12,735 nt of DNA from Acidimicrobiia bacterium. Lineage in GTDB: Bacteria > Actinomycetota > Acidimicrobiia > Spongiisociales > ZC4RG35. The notes beneath the pieces were generated by a model, which saw only the letters and a list, made by a program, of their open reading frames with translations, did no database searches and had not been told where the DNA came from. The stretch is from contig QIDW01000075.1 of the NCBI GenBank assembly GCA_003230435.1, positions 1-12,735 of the forward strand. Reading direction: 5' to 3'. Of this stretch, positions 6,150-11,861 are shown piece after piece (positions within the stretch are counted from its first letter, which is position 1; each line of letters begins with the position of its first letter). A program made the position numbers and the translations under genes.

Positions 6150-8144
6150 GTGAATCGCACTCTCCGAACTCTGGTGATCTATGGGATGTCGATCATCCTC
6201 GTCGCCATCCTCTTCTCGTGGTGGTTCGACCAGGTGTCCGGCCCTGAAGAGATCCCCATTTCCCAGTTCGTGGAGAATGTTGAGGATGGCACGTACAGCG
6301 AGGTCGTTCTTCTCGGGCGCTCCCAGCAAGCTGGGGGCCGACTGATCGATAGTGCCGCTGAAGAGGGCGCCTTCGACCACATAGCCAACTACGTCGAAGG
6401 TTTTGAGATCCAGTTGACGGCCACTATCGAGGAATCGGGTATTCCCTGGTCTACCGACCCGGAGCCTCCCAGCTTCTGGGAGCTTCTCATCAGCTTCCTC
6501 CCATGGCTTTTCCTGCTTGGTTTCATGGTCTTCATCTTCATGCAGATGCAGGGTGGCGGAAATCGCGTCATGCAGTTCGGCAAGTCCAAGGCGAAACTCG
6601 TCACCAAGGACCAGCCCAAGGTGACATTCGAAGATGTTGCAGGCCTCCTCGAGGCCAAAGAGGAATTGGAGGAGATCAAGGACTTCCTGGCCAACCCGGA
6701 CCCGTATCGGCAAATGGGCGCGAAGATCCCCAAAGGTGTTCTACTTTTCGGGCCTCCGGGCACCGGGAAAACCCTGCTCGCCAGGGCTGTGGCCGGAGAA
6801 GCCGGAGTCCCATTCATGGCGATATCCGGCTCAGAATTCGTCGAGATGTTTGTGGGTGTCGGTGCCGCGCGAGTTCGAGACTTGTTTGAGCAGGCCAAGC
6901 AGAGCGCTCCGGCGATTGTCTTCATTGACGAAATCGATGCAGTCGGGCGTCACCGAGGCGCGGGTCTTGGCGGTGGTCACGACGAGAGGGAGCAGACGCT
7001 CAACCAACTGCTCGTCGAGCTTGATGGCTTCGAGGGCAACAGCGGTGTGATCGTCATGGCTGCCACCAACCGGCCTGACATCCTCGATCCAGCGTTGCTC
7101 CGCCCTGGGCGATTCGACCGCCAGATCGTCGTCGACGCCCCCGATATTGAAGGTCGGGCTGCCATTCTGGCTGTCCACTCCAAGGGTAAACCTCTGGCAG
7201 GCGAGATTGATCTCGATGTTCTGGCCCGTCGCACTCCTGGCTTCACCGGAGCTGACCTGGCCAACCTGATCAACGAGGCGGCACTGCTTGCAGCCAGACA
7301 TCACAAGAAGGAAATCACAATGGTCGAGCTCGAAGAGGCCATTGACCGCGTCATCGCAGGCCCCGAGCGGAAGTCCAAGTTGCTGACTGAAGACGAGAGG
7401 AAAGTCATCGCGTACCACGAGACCGGGCACGCTCTTGTTGGATTCGCCCTTCCCAACTCTGACCCCGTTCACAAGGTGACAATCGTCGCCAGAGGTCGTT
7501 CGCTTGGCCACACCCTGGCTCTTCCGACACACGACAAATTCCTGTCGCGGCGAAGCGAACTGGTAGATCAATTGGCGATGCTGCTCGGTGGACGCACCTC
7601 TGAGGAGATCATTTTTGCCGACCCCACTACGGGCGCCTCCGATGATATCGAGAAGGCCACGTCCATCGCCCGGCGCATGGTCATGGAGTACGGCATGAGC
7701 GACGAGCTCGGCCCAATGCAGTATGGAAAGCCCGCCGGCGAGGTTTTCCTTGGGCGGGACTATGCCCGGCAGCAGGATTACTCAGACCAGGTCGCAGCAG
7801 TTATCGACGAGTCGGTCAGGAAGCTGATCACCGCGGCGCACGACGAAGCCCGCAGCATCCTGGAGCGACACTCCGATGCTATGGAGCGAATGGTACAAGC
7901 CCTGCTAGACACTGAGACGGTCGATCGTGATGCGGTGGCCGAACTCTTCAAAGATGTTCCCAAGTGGGAGCACGACGCGATGGGCTCGCTCCGCATCAAG
8001 TATCCGGATAACCCGGTTTTGCCTCAGGAGCACGAACAGATAGCTGCCGCCAAAAAGCCTGAGGAGGAGCCTGACGAAGTCACCGAATCTCTGAAGCTGG
8101 ACCGCAAGCTCCCCAAGACCGGCGGGCGACCGGCCGAGGCCTGA
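6150..8144 (+). CDS. ftsH: ATP-dependent zinc metalloprotease FtsH
   Basis: Membrane-anchored hexameric AAA+ protease that extracts and degrades membrane and short-lived cytosolic proteins. The order of parts over 664 residues is: TM1 (about 8-26), an extracytoplasmic domain of about 85 residues, TM2 (around 110-130, WELLISFLPWLFLLGFMVFI), then the AAA domain. The AAA domain has Walker A GPPGTGKT (201-208), the pore loop around MFVGVG, Walker B IVFIDEIDAVG, and the second region of homology ending RPGRFDRQI. The peptidase follows with HETGH (423-427) and the third zinc ligand D499 in TTGASDD. The C-terminal tail is charged and presumably flexible. Start GTG 6150 has GAGG five bases upstream. 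In E. coli the residue before the zinc Asp is Asn; here it is Asp, a mild variation. Confidence 0.97.
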   Translation: MNRTLRTLVIYGMSIILVAILFSWWFDQVSGPEEIPISQFVENVEDGTYSEVVLLGRSQQAGGRLIDSAAEEGAFDHIANYVEGFEIQLTATIEESGIPWSTDPEPPSFWELLISFLPWLFLLGFMVFIFMQMQGGGNRVMQFGKSKAKLVTKDQPKVTFEDVAGLLEAKEELEEIKDFLANPDPYRQMGAKIPKGVLLFGPPGTGKTLLARAVAGEAGVPFMAISGSEFVEMFVGVGAARVRDLFEQAKQSAPAIVFIDEIDAVGRHRGAGLGGGHDEREQTLNQLLVELDGFEGNSGVIVMAATNRPDILDPALLRPGRFDRQIVVDAPDIEGRAAILAVHSKGKPLAGEIDLDVLARRTPGFTGADLANLINEAALLAARHHKKEITMVELEEAIDRVIAGPERKSKLLTEDERKVIAYHETGHALVGFALPNSDPVHKVTIVARGRSLGHTLALPTHDKFLSRRSELVDQLAMLLGGRTSEEIIFADPTTGASDDIEKATSIARRMVMEYGMSDELGPMQYGKPAGEVFLGRDYARQQDYSDQVAAVIDESVRKLITAAHDEARSILERHSDAMERMVQALLDTETVDRDAVAELFKDVPKWEHDAMGSLRIKYPDNPVLPQEHEQIAAAKKPEEEPDEVTESLKLDRKLPKTGGRPAEA

Positions 8145-8167
8145 GCCACGGCGGGGGACCCTCAGGC
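8139..8167. terminator. Inverted repeat spanning both stops at the convergent ftsH/DUF4097 junction
   Basis: GCCTGAG (8139-8145) and CTCAGGC (8161-8167) form a perfect 7-bp stem around a 15-nt loop. The left arm contains the ftsH stop and the right arm the stop of the minus-strand gene, only 17 nt apart. Either strand could form the hairpin, so it may act as a shared terminator. There is no T-run on either side. Confidence 0.4.
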
Positions 8168-8923
8168 ATCGACTCGCCGGATCGTCAGATCGCCTGACAC
8201 CAGTTTGGCCTTGATCGTCATCTGACGCTCGCTGCGGGGTGTGTCCGGCGCCGGTTTCGGTAACTTCAGATCGCCGGACAGGAGCGTGACATCCAGGTCG
8301 AGCCGGGTCCCCGCGGGAACCCCGATGATGGCGGTCCCCGACATGGACTTGAAGATCGCCCGTCTTCCCGTGAAGCGCTCGATCGTGACGTCGCCTGATG
8401 CTGTTGAGGCGTTCACCGGGCCGGTGCCGACTCCCATGTGAATGTCGCCTGAAGCTGCGGCGAAGTTGGCCTTCCCGTCACATTCACCGACGCTGGCGTC
8501 CCCGGATGCGCTGTTGATCTTGAGGTCATTGATGACCGTTCCGATGTTCGCATTGCCGCTGGCCGTCTTGATGATGGCACTCTCGGCCTGCGCTATCTCG
8601 ATCTCACCAGAAGCGGTTTTGGCATCGACCCTCCCCAACGGTCCGCTGCATTCGATCTTTGCTGAGGCTGTTCCGACGGTTGCATCAGTCCCGTCGGGGA
8701 CCTCGATCACAACGTAGGCGGAGTCGCGGGCCGACCATCTCGTGTTCTTGTCGGAGGAGACGTAGATGAGGTCGCCTCGCTGTTCCACCATGAACCCCGG
8801 GTCATCGGTGTCGACCCTGACCTTGATCGTCCCGTCGTTTCCGGTCTTCACCTCCACACGACCGGTCTGAATGTGAACGTCGATTTCCGCGTTGCGGCCG
8901 ACGCTGAATTCCTGGGTGATCAC
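8162..8923 (-). CDS. DUF4097-family beta-solenoid protein, predicted cytoplasmic
   Basis: The 253-residue product is built of repeats of about 18 residues, each carrying an (A/S/L)SG-D/E turn: ASGEIEI, ASGNANI, ASGDASV, ASGDIHM, ASGDVTI, MSGTAII, LSGDLKL. This is the pattern of the DUF4097 'putative adhesin' or toast-rack fold, a right-handed beta-solenoid. It ends with SGDLTIRRVDA, as other actinobacterial members end. The N-terminus, MITQEFSVGRNAEIDVHI, is not a signal peptide, and there is no transmembrane helix or sorting motif, so an adhesin role is unlikely and the protein should stay in the cytoplasm. Its GTG overlaps the stop of the upstream RHH gene (GTGA). Similar RHH/DUF4097 pairs occur in Streptomyces as far as I recall. 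Function is unknown. It lies on the opposite strand to the surrounding housekeeping genes. Confidence 0.88.
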   Translation of the reverse strand: MITQEFSVGRNAEIDVHIQTGRVEVKTGNDGTIKVRVDTDDPGFMVEQRGDLIYVSSDKNTRWSARDSAYVVIEVPDGTDATVGTASAKIECSGPLGRVDAKTASGEIEIAQAESAIIKTASGNANIGTVINDLKINSASGDASVGECDGKANFAAASGDIHMGVGTGPVNASTASGDVTIERFTGRRAIFKSMSGTAIIGVPAGTRLDLDVTLLSGDLKLPKPAPDTPRSERQMTIKAKLVSGDLTIRRVDA

Positions 8924-9375
8924 AGCTCGATTGTGGCGCGGTGTCTGGTTGCGCCGCTTTTCGTGGTCTGAGTCTGAGACTTGAGGGTGTCGATGACGAA
9001 CGTATTCACCGACTCGCCCGACGTGGATGCTGCATCGGCAACCAGATCCTTGAGGTAACCGGGGAGTCTGATCGTGATGCGGGCCTCGTCAACGTCACCA
9101 TCCGGCCGTGGTGGGGGAGGAGGCACTGCTTCTCCGTCATCTACGACGGTCAACTCCGGGTCACCGTCTACGAGTCGGATGTCCACTTTCTGGGTTCCCA
9201 GCTGACTGGAAACCTCGGTGGCCGCCATTGCCACAACATCCATGAGAGTTTGACGGATGGCTGGTTGAAGGGCTGCCATCAATTGGACTCCTGCCTCCGC
9301 CACATCGGGCCCGGCGACACGAAGCTGTGTTTCGACGGCGTTCTCGAGACCGGACACGGCGTGGGAGAGCTGCAT
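8920..9375 (-). CDS. Ribbon-helix-helix (HicB/Arc-like) DNA-binding protein paired with DUF4097
   Basis: The 151-residue product has three parts. Residues 1-80 form an alpha-rich then beta segment with the family-like stretch IRQTLMDVVAMAATEV followed by VDIRLVDGDPELTVV. Residues 84-96 are a polyproline linker (VPPPPPRPDGDVD). Residues 98-133 are a ribbon-helix-helix domain: the strand ARITIRLP, then helices GYLKDLVADAAST and SVNTFVIDTLKSQ. In RHH proteins the strand reads the DNA major groove as a dimer. Databases tend to label such proteins 'HicB-family antitoxin', but no HicA toxin is adjacent, so I infer a transcriptional regulator of its own operon. The ATG lies one base after the stop of a 26-codon ORF, and an AGGAAAG (complement of 9385-9391) is 9 nt upstream. 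An in-frame TGA at 9391-9393 (minus strand) rules out a longer N-terminus. Confidence 0.82.
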   Translation of the reverse strand: MQLSHAVSGLENAVETQLRVAGPDVAEAGVQLMAALQPAIRQTLMDVVAMAATEVSSQLGTQKVDIRLVDGDPELTVVDDGEAVPPPPPRPDGDVDEARITIRLPGYLKDLVADAASTSGESVNTFVIDTLKSQTQTTKSGATRHRATIEL

Positions 9376-9376
9376 T

Positions 9377-9457
9377 TCAGCGAGCTTTCCTCACGCCGCT
9401 ACGGATTCGCTGGTCGAGAATTGCTTCAACCGCGTTCAGTGTGGTTACGAACAACAT
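9377..9457 (-). CDS. 26-codon leader ORF or small peptide upstream of the RHH gene
   Basis: On the minus strand an ATG (9455-9457) is preceded at a 6-nt distance by AGGGGG (complement of 9464-9469), the strongest Shine-Dalgarno in the window. The frame encodes MLFVTTLNAVEAILDQRIRS followed by GVRKAR and ends in a TGA at 9377-9379. One base later the ATG of the RHH gene begins (TGAAATG), so ribosomes ending here could restart on the RHH gene. The peptide has a short hydrophobic start, an amphipathic middle and a strongly basic end. It sits inside the transcript predicted from the promoter at 9514-9543. It could be a real microprotein or a leader that couples translation. No run of one rare codon suggests amino-acid attenuation. 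Confidence 0.55.
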   Translation of the reverse strand: MLFVTTLNAVEAILDQRIRSGVRKAR

Positions 9458-9484
9458 ATCTTTCCCCCTATGTGGTGGCAGGTC

Positions 9485-9537
9485 TGATGACAATGTGATG
9501 TCATTATGACGTCACTATACTGTCGCAACAATGTCGC
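9485..9537. repeat. 11-bp-phased tandem repeats, probable operator
   Basis: Three related 8-mers begin exactly 11 bp apart: TGATGACA (9485), TGATGTCA (9496) and TGACGTCA (9507), consensus TGAYGWCA. GTCAT-T-ATGAC (9500-9510) is a perfect small palindrome between the second and third. The phase continues with TGTCGC at 9521 and 9532, again 11 bp apart. One site per helical turn on the same DNA face is how RHH dimers line up on operators. The array overlaps the minus-strand -10 and start region. The TGATGACA 8-mer recurs at 9601-9608, across the folE start codon. Confidence 0.6.
9494..9521 (+). promoter_or_regulatory. Possible plus-strand promoter towards folE, overlapping the divergent one
   Basis: TATACT (9516-9521) is a good -10 on the plus strand and shares bases with the minus-strand -10. 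The -35 candidate TGTGAT (9494-9499, 16 nt spacing) is weak. If used, the start is near 9528 and folE gets a leader of about 75 nt. Confidence 0.35.
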
Positions 9538-9543
9538 TGTCAA
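9514..9543 (-). promoter_or_regulatory. Promoter of the leader-RHH-DUF4097 operon
   Basis: Read on the minus strand, a perfect -35 TTGACA (complement of 9538-9543) is followed after 18 nt by -10 TATAGT (complement of 9514-9519). Transcription should begin near 9507, inside the third operator-like repeat, giving a leader of about 50 nt before the small ORF. This is the best housekeeping-sigma promoter in the window. Confidence 0.65.
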
Positions 9544-9563
9544 CCTTTCTTTCTCGATATTCC

Positions 9564-9591
9564 GGGAATTCCCCGGCGAACCGGCGTAGTT
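9564..9591 (+). promoter_or_regulatory. SigR-like promoter candidate in front of folE
   Basis: GGGAAT (9564-9569) is followed after 19 nt by GTT (9589-9591), close to the GGGAAT-N18/19-GTT pattern of Streptomyces SigR and mycobacterial SigH promoters. Transcription would begin around the folE start codon (9600-9603), giving a leaderless mRNA. The same bases also contain TAGTTT (9587-9592), which fits a housekeeping -10, and GGGAATTCCC (9564-9573) is a palindrome in its own right. Confidence 0.35.
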
Positions 9592-9602
9592 TCCATACGG
9601 TG

Positions 9603-10175
9603 ATGACAGAAATAGATCAAGGAAGAATCGAGAAGGCCGTTCGGGAGATCCTCGAGGCAGTTGGAGAGGATCCGATGCGTGAGGGCCTCATCAAGACACC
9701 GGAACGTGTGGCCCGTTTCTATGCCGAGGTGTTCCAGGGTCTCCACAAGGACCCAGGCGACGTCGTCGACGCCTTCTTTGGGGAAGAGCACTATCAGGAG
9801 ATAGTCATGGTCAAGGAGATTCCCTTCTACTCGATGTGCGAGCACCACCTCGTCCCCTTTCATGGAGAGGCTCATGTCGCCTACCTGCCTCAGGGGCGAG
9901 TGACCGGGTTGTCCAAACTCGCACGACTCGTTGAAGGATTTGCCCGGCGACCCCAGATGCAAGAACGATTGACGGCCCAAGTGGCCGACTGTCTTCAAGA
10001 GCGCCTTGACCCACTCGGTGTGTTGGTTGTCGTCGAAGCCGAGCATCTCTGCATGTCGATGCGAGGGGTGAAGAAACCCGGTGCAACCACCGTCACATCT
10101 GCTGTGAGGGGGCTCATGCAGTCAAATCCGGCGACCCGATCCGAGGCGATGTCGCTTCTGTTCGGCACGGGGTGA
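9603..10175 (+). CDS. folE: GTP cyclohydrolase I
   Basis: Makes 7,8-dihydroneopterin triphosphate from GTP, the first step of folate synthesis. From ATG 9603 the protein has 190 residues, normal for the family. The zinc ligands are C79 and H82 in SMCEHHLVPFHG and C150 in EHLCMSMRGVKKPG. The spacing matches E. coli C110/H113/C181. Other conserved parts are REGLIKTPERVARFY near the start and VTGLSKLARLVEGFARRPQMQERLT. The frame is open back to ATG 9531, but the added residues are not family-like and no Shine-Dalgarno supports them. GTG 9600, immediately before the ATG, is an alternative if the mRNA is leaderless. It heads the fol operon and overlaps folP (GTGA). Regulation may involve the RHH operator or the SigR-like site described separately. 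Confidence 0.95.
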   Translation: MTEIDQGRIEKAVREILEAVGEDPMREGLIKTPERVARFYAEVFQGLHKDPGDVVDAFFGEEHYQEIVMVKEIPFYSMCEHHLVPFHGEAHVAYLPQGRVTGLSKLARLVEGFARRPQMQERLTAQVADCLQERLDPLGVLVVVEAEHLCMSMRGVKKPGATTVTSAVRGLMQSNPATRSEAMSLLFGTG

Positions 10176-11014
10176 TCGCAGCGCCCGGACATCGGTGGCG
10201 ACTGAGAACGAGAGAGCTGGATCTGTCCGGGGGTGCCTTGATGGGAGTTCTCAATGTCACACCGGACTCTTTCTCCGATGGCGGGCTGCACCTAGATCCC
10301 GGCGTCGCCGTCTCACATGGACTCGCCATGGTGCAACAAGGAGCAGAAATCATCGATGTGGGTGGTGAGTCAACTCGGGCAGGCTCGTTGTCTGTCCTCG
10401 ATGAGGTGGAGATGGAGCGTGTGCTTCCAGTCGTTGAAGGGCTGTGCCGCCAAGGAGTCACCGTGAGCATCGATACGTCAAAGCCGGTAGTGGCTGAGGC
10501 GGCTTTTTCCCGAGGCGCCGAAATCCTGAACGACGTGAGAGCATGCCGAGAGCCAGGGATGGCTGAATTGGTCGCCGAAGCGGGGTGCGGCGTGGTGTTG
10601 ATGCACATGCTGGGGACGCCTAGGGACATGCAGCTAGATCCAAGCTATGAGGATGTGGTCGCAGAGGTCGAGGAGTTTCTCGTCGAGAGAATGGAGCGGG
10701 TGAACGCGGCGGGTGTCGACCCCTCATCCATTGTCATCGACCCCGGGATCGGGTTCGGGAAGACACTCGATCACAACCTCTCGCTGATCAGAGGCCTGAA
10801 GTCGCTGACACGTCATGCACCGGTGGTTTTGGGAGCCTCACGAAAACGGTTCCTTGGTACGATCACCGGGGCAAGCTCCCCGGTAGATCGAGACTTGGCG
10901 ACCGCTATCACGACGACGGTCGGTTTCTTGAACGGTGCCAGGGTTTTTCGTGTTCACGATGTTGCCAGTTCCAGGCAGGCGCTGGCGCTAACTGCCGCTA
11001 TCGTGGCGGCTTGA
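10172..11014 (+). CDS. folP: Dihydropteroate synthase
   Basis: Joins 6-hydroxymethyl-dihydropterin pyrophosphate to p-aminobenzoate; this is the sulfonamide target. The 280-residue TIM-barrel protein shows the family's segments in order: MGVLNVTPDSFSDGG (24-38), GAEIIDVGGESTRAG, VSIDTSKPVVAEAA, ILNDV, VVLMHMLGTPRDMQ, IVIDPGIGFGKTLDHN and GASRKRFLG. All expected pterin- and phosphate-binding residues are seen. GTG 10172 overlaps the folE stop, giving about 22 residues before the first barrel strand. The stop overlaps the start of the next gene (TGATG). The protein should be fully functional. Confidence 0.96.
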   Translation: MIAAPGHRWRLRTRELDLSGGALMGVLNVTPDSFSDGGLHLDPGVAVSHGLAMVQQGAEIIDVGGESTRAGSLSVLDEVEMERVLPVVEGLCRQGVTVSIDTSKPVVAEAAFSRGAEILNDVRACREPGMAELVAEAGCGVVLMHMLGTPRDMQLDPSYEDVVAEVEEFLVERMERVNAAGVDPSSIVIDPGIGFGKTLDHNLSLIRGLKSLTRHAPVVLGASRKRFLGTITGASSPVDRDLATAITTTVGFLNGARVFRVHDVASSRQALALTAAIVAA

Positions 11015-11505
11015 TGGGACGGATGGTCGCTGGCCTAAAGCCCCGGGGTTTCACCTGGGTTATCAATGATCGCCTCGCCGTATCGGATCGAGTCGGGGGT
11101 TCAGGATTCCAACATCGACGTGTGCGGCGCGAGGAAGAGATCACTTGGCTGGTGGAAGAGGCCAGTGTCAACACAATCGTGTCAATGCTTCCCGGTAACC
11201 AGAATTTGGCCGCCTATCGCCAGGCGGGAATCGCTACTTACTCCGTTCCCGTCAACACCCCAATCGAGGGCGACGAGGTTGCAAGATTCTTCGCCACTCT
11301 CGACAAAGCTCTCGATCGTGGCCACGCCAAGGTGCTGGTCCACCGCGAGGTCATCGACGACACAATGGGTGGTTTGCTCGGCGGTTACCTCGTTGCGTCG
11401 GAGCTTGTGAGTGATCCGATTCTGGCCCTTGCCGTGATCCAGCAGATTCTGGGTCGCGCGCTGGGCCCCGAGGGTCGATCCCTCATCCCTGCCGTCGTTT
11501 CGTGA
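11014..11505 (+). CDS. Degenerate dual-specificity-phosphatase-like protein of unknown function
   Basis: The 163-residue product sits between folP and folB, overlapping both (TGATG and GTGA). Its order of parts resembles a small cysteine phosphatase: GFTWVINDRLAVSDRVGG, an EEEITWLVEEASVNTIVSML strand-helix unit, then DKALDRGHAKVLVHREVI and DDTMGGLLGGYLVASEL. The latter sits where the HCxxGxxR P-loop and its following helix would be (VLVHC..G..RTG..aaYL). Here H110 is kept, but the catalytic Cys is R111 and the Arg is T117, so canonical phosphatase chemistry is not possible. The residues GG and GYLV after the loop are retained. It may be a pseudophosphatase that binds a phosphorylated ligand, or merely share the fold; the assignment rests on my reading of motifs. 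TTG 11011 is an alternative start. Confidence 0.7.
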   Translation: MGRMVAGLKPRGFTWVINDRLAVSDRVGGSGFQHRRVRREEEITWLVEEASVNTIVSMLPGNQNLAAYRQAGIATYSVPVNTPIEGDEVARFFATLDKALDRGHAKVLVHREVIDDTMGGLLGGYLVASELVSDPILALAVIQQILGRALGPEGRSLIPAVVS

Positions 11506-11861
11506 CCGATCGGATCGACCTCAGAGGAGTTGAGGTTTACGCGAAACACGGGGTCCTTGAGTCTGAGCAAACGCGGGCGCAGGTCTTCCGGATCGACGTG
11601 ACCGTCTTTCTCGACCTTTCCAGATCCGGGGAGACAGACGCATTGACCGACACATTTGACTACGGAGTGATGGCGAACGAGGTGAGAGAGGTTGTTGGTG
11701 GAGAATCTCACGCCTTGATCGAAAAAGTGGCAGCTCGGGTTGCCGAGACAATCCTGGCCCACCCTGGGGTGGAGCGGACACAGGTCACGATTCACAAACC
11801 AGAAGCGCCGATCGACGCTGCTGTCGATGATGTGTCTGTGACCATCGACAGAAGCCGGTGA
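11502..11861 (+). CDS. folB: Dihydroneopterin aldolase
   Basis: Cleaves 7,8-dihydroneopterin to 6-hydroxymethyl-dihydropterin and glycolaldehyde. The 119 residues are the standard length. Recognisable parts are IDLRGVEVYAKHGVLESE with the conserved HGV and the pterin-anchoring Glu (E20 or E22), FDYG with Y54, ALIEKVAARVAETIL, and VTIHKPEAPI with K99, the likely catalytic lysine. GTG 11502 overlaps the preceding stop, and the TGA at 11859-11861 overlaps the folK GTG. No oddities are seen. Confidence 0.95.
   Translation: MTDRIDLRGVEVYAKHGVLESEQTRAQVFRIDVTVFLDLSRSGETDALTDTFDYGVMANEVREVVGGESHALIEKVAARVAETILAHPGVERTQVTIHKPEAPIDAAVDDVSVTIDRSR

Noticed and set aside
6831..7571. 246-codon minus-strand ORF inside ftsH
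   Set aside because: It is antisense to the highly conserved AAA and peptidase domain, with no recognisable protein motif.
8162..9375. HicAB toxin-antitoxin system
   Set aside because: Only the RHH part is HicB-like. No HicA-type small RNA-binding toxin is present, and DUF4097 is not a toxin family.
8941..9498. 185-codon plus-strand ORF opposite the RHH gene
   Set aside because: The minus frame has an RHH domain, a Shine-Dalgarno and coupled neighbours; the plus translation resembles nothing.
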